Source of the DNA: Planctomycetota bacterium
GTDB taxonomy: Bacteria; Planctomycetota; UBA1135; GCA-002686595
Length of the DNA stretch: 42,521 nucleotides
NCBI GenBank assembly: GCA_016795325.1
Contig: JAEUHY010000004.1
Coordinates: 1-42,521, forward strand
Reading direction: 5' to 3'
In this document: piece by piece, positions 1-8,224 of the stretch
Layout of the letters: every line of letters begins with the position of its first letter
Numbering within the stretch: position 1 is the stretch's first letter
Position numbers and translations under genes: made by a program
The notes under the pieces: model-generated
Databases searched by the model: none
Told to the model about the DNA's origin: nothing
What the model saw: the letters and a program-made list of their open reading frames with translations, nothing else

Positions 1-83
1 GCCAGCTCTTTGAACTGCAGCCCATCGCGCACGCCCAAGGCAATCCACTCCCGCATCCGCTCGCGACGTGAATGTTTGTCCAT
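1..83 (-). CDS. 5' end of a probable insertion-sequence protein (partial)
   Basis: On the minus strand an ATG at 83-81 opens a frame that runs off the window edge and gives about 27 residues, beginning MDKHSRRERMREWIALG. The basic start followed by a short amphipathic segment and a helix-turn-helix-like beginning (GLQFKELA) resembles the first residues of small helper or DNA-binding proteins of IS66-type and similar insertion sequences. That resemblance is from memory and rests on very few residues. The 141 bases between this start and the HAD gene at 225 hold no other gene. It could equally be the start of an ordinary regulator. Confidence 0.35.
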   Translation of the reverse strand, partial: MDKHSRRERMREWIALGVRDGLQFKEL

Positions 84-207
84 CGCCGTGATCCTCCGCG
101 CCCAGCGCACCGTCGCCAGATGGGGTTCGCCGGACGGTTACCGAGAGGTGGGGGTTTTCCGGCCGCAATTGACCGAACTCCGCCGCCGCTGCCGCGCCGT
201 GCCGCGG

Positions 208-213
208 TAGCCT
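208..213 (+). promoter_or_regulatory. -10-like box TAGCCT before the HAD/kinase gene
   Basis: TAGCCT sits in a GCGG-TAnnnT-GC context 11 bases before the ATG at 225. The same arrangement occurs before several other genes here. No convincing -35 hexamer is seen. If it is used, the transcript would start within a few bases of the start codon. Confidence 0.35.
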
Positions 214-224
214 GATCCGCACGC

Positions 225-1490
225 ATGGGCGCCCCGCTGGTTTTGTTCGACGCCGTCATCTTCGACCTCGACGGCACGCTCGTCGCGACCGAGCGCTTCT
301 GGGTCGCGGCGGCGCTGCGCGGCGCCGAGCGCGCCTTCGCCGAGCTCGGGCTCTCGCGCGCACTGCCCAGTCCCGAAGAGTGGCTTTCGATGGTCGGTTT
401 GCCGCTCGAGCTGGGCTTCGCGCGCGTGTTCGCCGATCTGCCGCCGGCGCAGCGAGCGCTCGTGCAGGCCCGCTGCGTCGAAGAGGAGCACGCCGCGCTC
501 GACGCCGGCGGGGCAGCGCCGATGCCGGGCGCTTTCGAGTTGCTCGGCGAGCTCCGCACGCGCGGCGTGCGCATCGGCATCGCGAGCAACTGTTCGCAGG
601 CCTACCTCGATTCGATGCTCACGCGCCTGGGCGCGCGCGAAGGCGGGGAGGCGCTCGGCGCCTTCGTCGACGAGGCGCGTTGCCTCGATTCGAGCCGCGT
701 GCGCAACAAGGCCGACATGGTGCGCGACCTCGTGCAGCGTTTCGGCTCGCGCGCGGCGGTGATGGTGGGGGATCGAGCGACGGACGCCGAGGCGGCGCAT
801 GCGAACGCGCTGCCGCACGTGCACCTCGCGAGCGGGCTCGCGCCGCGCGGCGAGAGCGTGACTTGCGAGGCCACGGTGCACGCGTTGAACGAGGTGCTCG
901 ACTTGCTCGGCGGGCGCGCTCGCTGGATCGCGGACGTGCTCACGCGGGCGCCGGGCCGCACCGTGGGTGTGACCGGGCGGCCCGCCGTGGGCAAGTCGAT
1001 CTTCGCCCGCGACGCGGCGCGGGTCGCGAGCGCCGCCGGTCGCACGACGCGTGTCGTGGCTCTCGACGGATTCTTGCGCACAGCCCCGAACAACAACGCG
1101 GCGCCCGATGACCACCTCGAGCGCGCGTTCGATCTCGAGCAGTTCGAAACGGCCGTGCTGGGGCCGCGTCGGCGCGGCGAAACGACGGGCGGCGGTCCGT
1201 GGGGCCCCGCGGTGGCCGCAAACGAGTCCCTGGTCGTCCAGGGGCTGTTCCTCGCCGACCCGCGTTTGCGTCCGAACTTCGAGCGCCTGATCCACCTCAG
1301 CGCCCCGGATGAACTGCTGCTGCGGCGTTCGGCGGCCCGCGACTCCAGCGGCGCCGAATTGGTGCGTTTGCGCCGGGATTTCCTGCCGGCCCACGCGGCC
1401 TTCGAGCTGCGTCACCCGCCCGAACGCTGCGCCGACCTCGTGCTCGACGTCGAGAACTCGCTCGGCCCGCCCGCCTGGCGCCAGCCTTGA
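225..1490 (+). CDS. HAD phosphatase fused to a uridine-kinase-like P-loop domain
   Basis: The 421-residue protein joins two domains. Residues about 10-225 are a HAD-superfamily hydrolase of the beta-phosphoglucomutase type: motif I FDLDGTLV near residue 13 with the nucleophile and acid/base aspartates, a motif II ASN segment, a conserved Lys (NKADMV), and motif IV GDRATD. Residues about 240-415 resemble the uridine kinase/phosphoribulokinase group: Walker A GRPAVGKS near residue 250, then a LDGF segment and a late arginine-rich lid (LLLRRSAARD). The HAD half probably hydrolyses a phosphorylated sugar or nucleotide and the second half phosphorylates a small hydroxylated substrate; neither substrate can be read from sequence. 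The ATG at 225 leaves a normal short lead-in to motif I. A gene-prediction fusion is unlikely because the frame is open throughout with coding-like composition. Confidence 0.8.
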   Translation: MGAPLVLFDAVIFDLDGTLVATERFWVAAALRGAERAFAELGLSRALPSPEEWLSMVGLPLELGFARVFADLPPAQRALVQARCVEEEHAALDAGGAAPMPGAFELLGELRTRGVRIGIASNCSQAYLDSMLTRLGAREGGEALGAFVDEARCLDSSRVRNKADMVRDLVQRFGSRAAVMVGDRATDAEAAHANALPHVHLASGLAPRGESVTCEATVHALNEVLDLLGGRARWIADVLTRAPGRTVGVTGRPAVGKSIFARDAARVASAAGRTTRVVALDGFLRTAPNNNAAPDDHLERAFDLEQFETAVLGPRRRGETTGGGPWGPAVAANESLVVQGLFLADPRLRPNFERLIHLSAPDELLLRRSAARDSSGAELVRLRRDFLPAHAAFELRHPPERCADLVLDVENSLGPPAWRQP

Positions 1491-1510
1491 CCGTCGCGCG
1501 CAGGCCGCGT

Positions 1511-1516
1511 TACACT
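1511..1516 (+). promoter_or_regulatory. -10-like box TACACT upstream of rpoZ
   Basis: TACACT in a GCGT-TAnnnT-CC context, just after the HAD/kinase stop and 117 bases before the rpoZ start. It matches the recurrent box seen before other genes. It would give rpoZ a leader of roughly 110 bases that includes the 15-base tandem repeat at 1583-1612. Confidence 0.25.
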
Positions 1517-1582
1517 CCGCGGCTCGCCCGACCAATCTCGGAACGGGGCAAGCGCGCCCGGGGCGCGTCCGCCCGCCGTTTG

Positions 1583-1612
1583 TTGGGGCTGAACCTTTTG
1601 GGGCTGAACTTT
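1583..1612 (+). repeat. two tandem copies of a 15-base unit
   Basis: TTGGGGCTGAACCTT at 1583-1597 is followed directly by TTGGGGCTGAACTTT at 1598-1612, with one difference. The pair ends 21 bases before the rpoZ start and so lies in its presumed leader. Confidence 0.7.
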
Positions 1613-1633
1613 CAGGGACGACCCTCTCGACCG

Positions 1634-1861
1634 ATGGAACTGACCCTCCCGCAGCGTTTGCAGAAGTCCGTCTCGGGCTCCTTCCACAAGACCGCGCTGC
1701 TCCAAAAGCGCGTGCGCGAACTGATCCGCGGCGCCTCGCCGCTGTTCGAGACCCGCGAGCGCAACCCGATCAAGATCGCCTTCCAGGAGATGGAGCGCGG
1801 CCTGATCGAACTGATCCCCGACGAAGAGCCGCAGTCGGCGCCGCCCCCGCCGCAGGCCTGA
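1634..1861 (+). CDS. rpoZ: RNA polymerase omega subunit-like protein
   Basis: A 75-residue protein starting MELTLPQRLQ. It carries the pattern expected of the omega subunit: a KTALLQKRVRELIRG helix matching the family's basic KR.R.L..G region, then a short linker, then a second helix with AFQEMERGLIEL, matching the conserved A..E...G.I motif. Omega binds the beta' subunit and helps core polymerase assemble. It is short of the usual 80-100 residues and lacks the long acidic tail, but has an acidic, proline-rich end. The upstream in-frame ATG at 1487 would add 49 Arg-rich residues unlike the family, so the start at 1634 is preferred. An rpoZ next to lipid A genes is an unremarkable housekeeping context. 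Confidence 0.72.
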   Translation: MELTLPQRLQKSVSGSFHKTALLQKRVRELIRGASPLFETRERNPIKIAFQEMERGLIELIPDEEPQSAPPPPQA

Positions 1862-2119
1862 GCGAGCGCGTCGAGCGCGTGATGCGCCGGCCGCGCTGGC
1901 GCTGCGCGCCGCGGATGTGGCGACGCTGCGATCCCGGCGACGTCTTGGTCCCGGCGACGTTGCGGTGCGACAGCGCGATTGCCGCGCCCGACGGACCCGC
2001 GATGCGGCGCGGCACGTTTGCTCTCGATGCGAGAAATCGACTCGGCGGAGCGCTGCGTCGCGCCGCCCGACGGCCGATCGGGTGTGCGGTCGAAGTCTCT
2101 GCGCCGTACTTTCAGCGCC

Positions 2120-3265
2120 ATGGCGGCCCACGCTTCTGACCCGCGCACGGTCCACTCCGACACGCCTTCGCGTGGGAGTGGCGGCGCCGGACGTGCGCCG
2201 AGAATCGAGGAGCGGCTCGAGCGCGGTGGCTTGGCCATCGAACTGCTGCGCGCCCCGGCCTGGTTGTTCGGTTGCGCCGCGGCCGTGCGTGGAACGCTCT
2301 ACGACCGCGGCGTGCTCGCCGCGACGCGTGTCGCCGCGCCCGTGGTTTCGATCGGCAACCTCACGGCCGGCGGCTCGGGCAAGACGCCCATGGCGGTTTG
2401 GCTCGCGCGGCGCCTGGAAGCTCGCGGTCGACGCGTCGGCCTGCTCTCGCGCGGCTACGGCGCCGCGCCGGGCGAACTCAACGACGAGGGCCGGCTGCTG
2501 GCGGAGTTGGCGCCGCAGGCGCTCGCCGTACAGGACCGCGACCGTGTGCGCGGCGCGCTGGAGCTGATCGCGCGCGGCGCGGACGTGATCGTGCTCGACG
2601 ACGGCTTCCAGCACCGCCGACTCGCGCGCGATCTCGATCTGGTGCTCGTCGACGCCACGCGCCCGTGGGGATTCGCCGGCCGCCGCGCGCACGAGGCGGC
2701 GCTCCTGCCGCGCGGGTTGCTCCGCGAGCGTCCGAACGCGCTGCGCCGTGCCAGCGCGATCGTGATCACCCGCGTCGATCAGGTCGGCAGCGCGGCGTTG
2801 GTGGAACTGCGCGCGGAACTCGAACACTACGCGCCGCACGCGCCGATCGCCTGCGCGGTGCACCGGCCGATGCGCTTGCGCACGCTGTCGGGCGAGCTGC
2901 GGGATCTCGCGACGCTGCGCGGCGCGCAGATCGACTGCGTGAGCGCCCTGGGTTCGCCGCAGGCCTTCGAACGCACGCTCGAAAGTCTGGGCGCACGCTT
3001 GGGCGAGCGCCGGCGACTTCCCGACCACCATCGTTATGTCGCCGCCGACCTCGCGGGTCTCGGCGCGGCGGGGCGAGCGGTGCTGACGAGCGCCAAGGAC
3101 GCGACCAAGTTGGGCGCCTTGAAGCTCGACCTCGAGCTGCTCGTGCTCGAAGTCGAGCTCGAGTTGGTGGACGGCGGCGCGCCGCTCGAGGCGCAACTCG
3201 AGACGTTGCCCCTCTCGCAGGCTGAACGCGAGCGCGCCGCGCTGCACGAGGGCTTGCATGGCTGA
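2120..3265 (+). CDS. lpxK: tetraacyldisaccharide 4'-kinase LpxK
   Basis: LpxK phosphorylates the 4' position of the tetraacyldisaccharide lipid A precursor at the inner face of the cytoplasmic membrane, giving lipid IVA. The 381-residue protein shows the family hallmarks: an N-terminal amphipathic stretch ending in APVVSIGNLTAGGSGKTP, which contains the atypical Walker A (about residues 79-90), then LLSRGYG, and the signature DDGFQHRRLARDLDLVLVD near residue 160. The start at 2120 was chosen because earlier in-frame ATGs add poorly conserved Arg-rich sequence; even so the N-terminus is about 35 residues longer than usual, so a later start is possible. It overlaps the next gene by 8 bases, which supports cotranscription with the acyltransferase. 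Confidence 0.93.
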   Translation: MAAHASDPRTVHSDTPSRGSGGAGRAPRIEERLERGGLAIELLRAPAWLFGCAAAVRGTLYDRGVLAATRVAAPVVSIGNLTAGGSGKTPMAVWLARRLEARGRRVGLLSRGYGAAPGELNDEGRLLAELAPQALAVQDRDRVRGALELIARGADVIVLDDGFQHRRLARDLDLVLVDATRPWGFAGRRAHEAALLPRGLLRERPNALRRASAIVITRVDQVGSAALVELRAELEHYAPHAPIACAVHRPMRLRTLSGELRDLATLRGAQIDCVSALGSPQAFERTLESLGARLGERRRLPDHHRYVAADLAGLGAAGRAVLTSAKDATKLGALKLDLELLVLEVELELVDGGAPLEAQLETLPLSQAERERAALHEGLHG

Positions 3266-4229
3266 GCCGGGTTCGCAGCAAGCGGCCGGCAGGCAGTGGC
3301 CGGTCGAGCACCAGGTCGTGGAGGGCGACCGCAACGGCCCGAGCGCGTGGTTCCAGTACGGGCTGTTCCGCGCGGCTGTCGCGCTGTTCGCGCGCCTGCC
3401 GGCCGGCGGGCGCCGCGCGCTCTCGCGGATCATCGGAGAACTCGCGCTGCGGCTGGACCGCAAGCGCACGCGCTACGCGGCGGAGTTCATCGCGCAGGCG
3501 CTGCCGCAGGCCAGTGAGGCCGAGCGCGCGCGGCTGGTGCTCGCCGCGTGGCGCCACTTGATCGAGATCAGTCTGGAGGACGTGCGCTTCAACGCGCAGG
3601 TCCTCGGTCCGCGGCTGAATGAACATTTCGAACTCGAGTTGTGCGACGACGCGCGGCGGCTGCTCGCCGAGGGCGGCGGTTCGCTCGGAATCACGCCGCA
3701 CGTCGGCGCGTGGGAGATGCTGCCGACCATCTGGTCGCGCCTGAACCGCGGTCCGGTGTACGTCGTCGCGCGCCCGCCGCGCAACCGGCCGTTGTCGCGC
3801 TTCATCCAGGCTGCGCGCGAAGCGCGCGGCTTCCGCGTGTTGCACCGCCACGGTGCGGTCGAGAGTCTCACGCGGGTCGTGCAGGGCGGGGGAGTGGTCG
3901 GCCTGCTGCTGGATCAGCGCGCGCGCGGGAAGACCATGCTCGCGCCGTTCTTCGGCCGCCTGGCGCACTGCGAACGCTCGATCCCGCTGCTCGCCAAACG
4001 CCTGCGGCGGCCGATCGTGTTCGTCGCCTGCTACCGCACGGAGCGCCCGTTCCACTACCGCCTGCGCGCCTCCAAGGTGCTGTGGCCCGAGGACCTCGCG
4101 CGGCTCTCGCCGGAGGAGCTCTTGGGCGAGATCAACCGCGAGATGGAACGTATGATCCTCGCCACTCCCGAGCAGTACTTCTGGCTGCACGAGCGCTACC
4201 GCAACGCACCCACCCGCGCGGAGCCGTAG
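3258..4229 (+). CDS. lipid A acyltransferase, LpxL/HtrB family
   Basis: A 323-residue protein of the lysophospholipid/lipid A acyltransferase family. These inner-membrane enzymes transfer a secondary acyl chain to the lipid A precursor. The catalytic HX4E motif is H148-V-G-A-W-E153, followed by the family block VYVVARPPRNRPLSRFI and the GVVGLLLDQRARGK segment, which matches the conserved LLDQ near the active site. A basic region near residue 50 may lie at the membrane. It begins inside the 3' end of lpxK and is followed 56 bases later by hldD, placing secondary acylation between lipid A phosphorylation and heptose synthesis. Which acyl position is filled cannot be told from sequence. Confidence 0.9.
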   Translation: MAEPGSQQAAGRQWPVEHQVVEGDRNGPSAWFQYGLFRAAVALFARLPAGGRRALSRIIGELALRLDRKRTRYAAEFIAQALPQASEAERARLVLAAWRHLIEISLEDVRFNAQVLGPRLNEHFELELCDDARRLLAEGGGSLGITPHVGAWEMLPTIWSRLNRGPVYVVARPPRNRPLSRFIQAAREARGFRVLHRHGAVESLTRVVQGGGVVGLLLDQRARGKTMLAPFFGRLAHCERSIPLLAKRLRRPIVFVACYRTERPFHYRLRASKVLWPEDLARLSPEELLGEINREMERMILATPEQYFWLHERYRNAPTRAEP

Positions 4230-4285
4230 CCGACGGGCGGCGAGCGCCGTCCACGCGTCCACTCCCCCTCACTCGACCTGACCGC

Positions 4286-5251
4286 ATGTACCTCGTCACC
4301 GGCGGCGCCGGCTTCATCGGCTCCAACCTCGTGCGCGGCCTGAACGCGCGGGGCATCGACGACATCCTGATCGTCGACGACCTGGAGCACGGCGACAAAC
4401 ACCGCTCGCTCAACAGCCTCGAGTTCCGCGACCTGGTCGACTACCGCGTGTTCGGCGAGGCGCCGGAGCGTTTCCTGCACGCGCGCACGGAGGCCATCTT
4501 CCATCAGGGCGCCTGCTCGGACACGACTGAGAAGAACGGGCGCTTCATGCTGAGCGTCAACTACGAGTACTCCAAGCGCCTGCTCGACGTGGCGCTGGTG
4601 CGCGGTTGCCCGTTCATCTACGCGTCCTCCGCGGCGGTGTACGGAGATGGCGACGACGGCTTCGTCGAGACGCCGCGCTGCGAGTGGCCGCTCAACGTGT
4701 ACGGCTTCTCGAAACAACTCTTCGACCGCCACGTGCGCCGCGTGCTGCCGAGCGCGGAGTCGCAGGTCGTCGGCCTGCGCTACTTCAACGTCTACGGGCC
4801 GCAGGAGAACCACAAGGGCCGCATGGCCTCGGTGGTGCTCAAGTTCCACGAGCAGGCGACGAGCAAGGGCGAGCTGCGCATCTTCGAGGGCAGCGAGAAG
4901 TTCCTGCGCGACTTCGTGTTCGTCGACGACGTGGTCGCGGTGAACCTGCACTTCTTCGATTCGCCCGAGCGCAGCGGCATCTTCAACTGCGGTTCCGGCG
5001 TGGCGGAGAGCTTCCGCAAGTTGGCGGAGGAGACCGCGCGGCACTACGCCGGCGCGAAGATCGCGGAGATCCCGTTCCCCGACGACTTGAAGGGCAAGTA
5101 CCAGGCCTACACGTGCGCGGATCTCTCGCGCCTGCGCGCGAGCGGCTTCACGCGCCCGATGACGAGCCTCGCGGACGGCGTCGGGGCGTACGTCAAGGTT
5201 CTCAAGGAAGGCGGCGGCTACTATCGCCGCCCCGCCACCCCCAGCGCATGA
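4286..5251 (+). CDS. hldD: ADP-L-glycero-D-manno-heptose 6-epimerase
   Basis: A 321-residue extended short-chain dehydrogenase. The N-terminus MYLVTGGAGFIGSNLVRGL is the Rossmann GxxGxxG cofactor motif, followed by LIVDDLEHGDKH, and the body has YASSAAVYGDG and YGFSKQLFDRHVRR (the YxxxK-type motif in its family form) and LRYFNVYGPQENHKGRMASV, a very typical HldD block. It epimerises C6'' of ADP-D-glycero-D-manno-heptose to give the L-glycero form used in the LPS inner core. A longer upstream frame exists, but the Rossmann motif fixes the start at 4286. The stop overlaps the hldE start (ATGA), so the two are almost certainly translated from one message. Confidence 0.95.
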   Translation: MYLVTGGAGFIGSNLVRGLNARGIDDILIVDDLEHGDKHRSLNSLEFRDLVDYRVFGEAPERFLHARTEAIFHQGACSDTTEKNGRFMLSVNYEYSKRLLDVALVRGCPFIYASSAAVYGDGDDGFVETPRCEWPLNVYGFSKQLFDRHVRRVLPSAESQVVGLRYFNVYGPQENHKGRMASVVLKFHEQATSKGELRIFEGSEKFLRDFVFVDDVVAVNLHFFDSPERSGIFNCGSGVAESFRKLAEETARHYAGAKIAEIPFPDDLKGKYQAYTCADLSRLRASGFTRPMTSLADGVGAYVKVLKEGGGYYRRPATPSA

Positions 5252-6720
5252 ACGCCTCCGACCTGCAAGACGTCCTCGAGCGCCTCGCCCGACCGCGGGT
5301 GCTCGTGATCGGTGACTTGATCCTCGACCGCTACGTCTCGGGGGAAGTCGAGCGCATCTCGCCCGAGGCGCCGATCCCCGTGCTCAACGCCAAGAGCGCG
5401 CAGGACAAGCTCGGCGGCGCGGGCAACGTGGCGGCGAACCTGCGTGCGATGGAAGCGCAGTGCGAGATCGTGGGCGTGGTCGGCGACGACAGTCGCGGTC
5501 GGCGCCTGATCGGCATGCTGCAGGACCTGGGCGTCGAGACCGGCGGCGTGCTGGTCGACCCCGCGCGGCCGACGACCGAGAAGACGCGCATGGTCAGCGG
5601 CGTCCAGCAGGTGCTGCGCGTCGACTGGGAAGTCTCGCGGCCGATTCCCGACGAATTGGGGCGCAAGATCGTCGAGGGGCTCGCCGAGCGGATCGCGCGC
5701 GCCGATGCGGTGATCCTGTCGGACTACGGCAAGGGCGTGTTGACGCGCCTGGTCGTCGCCGGCGCCGTCGAGAGCGCGCGCAGGCGCGGCGCCAGCGTGC
5801 TCGTCGACCCCAAGGGCCGCGACTACGCGCGCTACCGCGGCGCGACGCTCATCACGCCCAATCGACGCGAAGCGGAAGAGGCGCTGGGGCGCAAGCTCCC
5901 CGACATCAAGGACATGCCCGCGGCGGCGCGCGAGTTGATCGGCGTCAGCGAACTCGACGCGGCGGTGATCACGCTCGGCGCGCAGGGCATCTTCATGCTC
6001 ACGCGCACGGGCGAGTCGATCCACGTGCCGACCGTCGCGCGCGAGGTGTTCGACGTGACCGGCGCCGGCGACACGGTGATCTCGAACCTCGCGCTGGGGC
6101 TGGGCGCCGGGCTGTCGCTCGAGACGGCCGTGCACCTCGCCAACCACGCGGCCGGCATCGTCGTCGGCAAGCCGGGTGCGGCGAGCGTCACGCGCGCCGA
6201 GTTGTTCGAGCGCCTCGACCAGCACGACCGCGGCGTGCGTTCGACGGCCAAGGTCGTCGACGGCGCGCGGCTGGAGGCGCTGCTCGAGATGTGGCGCACG
6301 CAAGGCAAGCGCGTGGTGTTCACCAACGGCTGCTTCGACATCCTGCACCTGGGCCATGTCGACTACCTGCGCTTCGCGCGGGCGCAGGGCGACGTGCTGA
6401 TCGTCGGCGTCAACGACGACGCGAGCGTGCAGCGCCTGAAGGGGCCGACGCGGCCCGTGAACACGCTCGCCGATCGCATGGGCGTGCTCGCGGCGCTCGA
6501 GATGGTGGACGCGGTGACGAGCTTCGGCGAGGACACGCCCAAGGAGATCATCGAGCGCATCACCCCCGGCGTGCTCGTCAAGGGACGTGACTGGGAGCAC
6601 AAGGGCGTGGTGGGGCGCGAGTGGGTCGAGAGCCACGGCGGCCGCGTCGTGCTCGCGGACCTGACTCCCGGTCGTTCGACCACGCGCGTCATCGAACGCG
6701 CGCGCGGCGGCGGGTGCTGA
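5248..6720 (+). CDS. hldE: bifunctional heptose 7-phosphate kinase / heptose 1-phosphate nucleotidyltransferase
   Basis: The 490-residue protein has both HldE domains. Residues about 1-325 are a PfkB/ribokinase-type sugar kinase with GDLILDRYVSGEVERISPEAP, GGAGNVAANL and the catalytic DVTGAGDT near residue 270. Residues about 350-490 are a nucleotidyltransferase with TNGCFDILHLGHVDYL (HxGH motif), VGVNDDASVQRLKGPTRPVN and a GRSTT end. It phosphorylates D-glycero-D-manno-heptose 7-phosphate at C1 and, after the bisphosphate is trimmed, attaches AMP. The partners GmhA and GmhB are not in the window. A second, split set of the same two domains lies at 13453-14960. Confidence 0.95.
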   Translation: MNASDLQDVLERLARPRVLVIGDLILDRYVSGEVERISPEAPIPVLNAKSAQDKLGGAGNVAANLRAMEAQCEIVGVVGDDSRGRRLIGMLQDLGVETGGVLVDPARPTTEKTRMVSGVQQVLRVDWEVSRPIPDELGRKIVEGLAERIARADAVILSDYGKGVLTRLVVAGAVESARRRGASVLVDPKGRDYARYRGATLITPNRREAEEALGRKLPDIKDMPAAARELIGVSELDAAVITLGAQGIFMLTRTGESIHVPTVAREVFDVTGAGDTVISNLALGLGAGLSLETAVHLANHAAGIVVGKPGAASVTRAELFERLDQHDRGVRSTAKVVDGARLEALLEMWRTQGKRVVFTNGCFDILHLGHVDYLRFARAQGDVLIVGVNDDASVQRLKGPTRPVNTLADRMGVLAALEMVDAVTSFGEDTPKEIIERITPGVLVKGRDWEHKGVVGREWVESHGGRVVLADLTPGRSTTRVIERARGGGC

Positions 6721-6757
6721 GTCGTTCGAGGAAATCAAGGCGCACGAGGAACAAGCG

Positions 6758-7234
6758 ATGGATCGATACGAACACGTGGTGCGGCTCTTGGACTACGACG
6801 ACTGGGCCAATCGCGAGTTTCTCGGCGCGCTCCAGGCGCACCCCACGCCGGAAGCCGTGCGGCTCTTCGCGCACGTCGTCGCGGCGCAGGTGCTGTGGCT
6901 CGACCGCATGGCGCATCGGCCGATGACCTGTCCGGTGTGGCCGGATTGGAGCGTCGATGAGTGCGCCGTGCGCCTCGATGTGCTGCGTGCGAACTGGCGC
7001 AGCTTCCTGCGCGGTCTCGACGCGCGTGCGCTCTCGACCTCGATCAGCTACGTCAACACCAGCGGCAAGCACTTCAAGAACCAGATCGGCGACGTGATCA
7101 GCCACGTGCTGTTCCACGCCGCGTACCACCGCGGGCAGTTGGCGACGACGCTGCGCGCCGCCGGCCACGAGGCGCCGTACACCGACTTCATCCACGCCGT
7201 GCGCGAAGGGAAGTTCGACGCCGGCGGCGACTAG
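6758..7234 (+). CDS. DinB-family four-helix metalloprotein
   Basis: A 158-residue DinB/YfiT-like protein. The start is supported by a good ribosome-binding site (GAGGA, about 9 bases upstream). The N-terminus LLDYDDWANREFL matches the family's Y..WAN..ll motif, and histidines that would bind a divalent metal occur in the LFAHVVAAQVLWLDRM helix and the HVLFHAAYHRGQ motif, the family's most recognisable feature. DinB proteins often act as thiol (bacillithiol, mycothiol or glutathione) transferases; the substrate here is unknown. It stands 37 bases after hldE and 16 bases before sbtA, so it may be carried on the same transcript without a shared function. Confidence 0.88.
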   Translation: MDRYEHVVRLLDYDDWANREFLGALQAHPTPEAVRLFAHVVAAQVLWLDRMAHRPMTCPVWPDWSVDECAVRLDVLRANWRSFLRGLDARALSTSISYVNTSGKHFKNQIGDVISHVLFHAAYHRGQLATTLRAAGHEAPYTDFIHAVREGKFDAGGD

Positions 7235-7250
7235 CCGGGGCCCGTCTGCA

Positions 7251-8216
7251 GTGGACGCCTTCGAACTCGTCCAGGCCAACCTGCTCTCGCCCGTCGTGCT
7301 GGCCTTCGTGCTGGGCTTGGCGGCGACGCGCCTGCGCAGCGATCTGGAGTTCCCGCGCGACTTGTACAGCGCGCTGGCGATCTACTTGCTTCTCGCCGTG
7401 GGGCTCAAGGGCGGCGTGTCGCTGTCGGTGACGCCGCTGAGCGAGCTGTGGAAACCAGCGCTCGCCACGCTCGCGTTGGGAGCGGCGACGCCGGTGTGGT
7501 GCATCGCGATCTTGCAGCAGCTGGGCCGTTTCTCGCGCGTGGACGCGGCCGCGATCGCCGCGCACTACGGCTCGGTTTCGGCGGTCACCTTTCTGGCGGC
7601 GTCGAGCTACCTCGATGCCGCGAAGGTCGGTTACGAGGGCTTCATGCCCGCGCTCGTCGCGCTGCTCGAAGTGCCGGCCATCGTCGTGGCCTTGCTGCTC
7701 GCGCGCCGGGGCGAGGCAGCCTCGGGCTCTGCGCGCGCCGCGTTGCGCGAAGTGCTGACCGGCAAGAGCATCGTGCTGCTGGTCGGCGGCACGCTGATCG
7801 GCTTGGTCAGCGGCAAGTCAGGCGTCGCGCCCGTCGCTCCGCTGTTCGAGGGTCTGTTTCGCGGGGCGCTGGTGCTGTTCCTGCTCGAGATGGGCCTGGT
7901 GACCGGGCGGCGCTTGGGCGACCTCAAGCGCGTCGGGCCGTTCCTGATCGCGTTCGGAGTCGTGATGCCGCTCGTGCACGCCGTGCTGGGCATCGGGGTC
8001 GCGTGGCTCGCCGGCATGAGCGAGGGCGGCGCCGCTTTGCTCGGCGTCCTGGCGGCGAGCGCTTCGTACATCGCCGCGCCCGCGGCCGTGCGCATCGCGC
8101 TCCCCAGCGCCAATCCCACTTTCTCGCTGACGGCCTCGCTCGCCGTGACGTTCCCGTTCAACCTCGTGGTCGGCATTCCGCTCTACCACGAGTTGGCGCA
8201 ACGCATCTACGCTTGA
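7251..8216 (+). CDS. sbtA: SbtA-type sodium-dependent bicarbonate transporter
   Basis: A 321-residue, highly hydrophobic protein of the sodium-dependent bicarbonate permease family. It starts with GTG at 7251. The sequence alternates membrane spans, I count about ten, in two pseudo-repeats: one beginning LLSPVVLAFVLGLAATRLRSDLEFP, with AIYLLLAVGLKGGVSLS, and a second around LFLLEMGLVTGRRLGDL. The latter blocks resemble the SbtA core. The protein is shorter than the roughly 370 residues of cyanobacterial SbtA, mainly because the central cytosolic loop is small. It would import bicarbonate with sodium across the inner membrane. The next gene encodes a PII-like protein of SbtB type, which is the known regulator of SbtA and supports the call. 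Confidence 0.88.
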   Translation: MDAFELVQANLLSPVVLAFVLGLAATRLRSDLEFPRDLYSALAIYLLLAVGLKGGVSLSVTPLSELWKPALATLALGAATPVWCIAILQQLGRFSRVDAAAIAAHYGSVSAVTFLAASSYLDAAKVGYEGFMPALVALLEVPAIVVALLLARRGEAASGSARAALREVLTGKSIVLLVGGTLIGLVSGKSGVAPVAPLFEGLFRGALVLFLLEMGLVTGRRLGDLKRVGPFLIAFGVVMPLVHAVLGIGVAWLAGMSEGGAALLGVLAASASYIAAPAAVRIALPSANPTFSLTASLAVTFPFNLVVGIPLYHELAQRIYA

Positions 8217-8224
8217 CCAACGCC

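Noticed and set aside
2766..4262. Long antisense frames opposite real genes (for example this 498-codon one on the minus strand across lpxK, the acyltransferase and into hldD)
   Set aside because: The GC-rich genome makes long stop-free frames opposite real genes. Its translation is Arg/Ala/His-rich low-complexity sequence with no motif, while the plus strand there has complete conserved enzymes.
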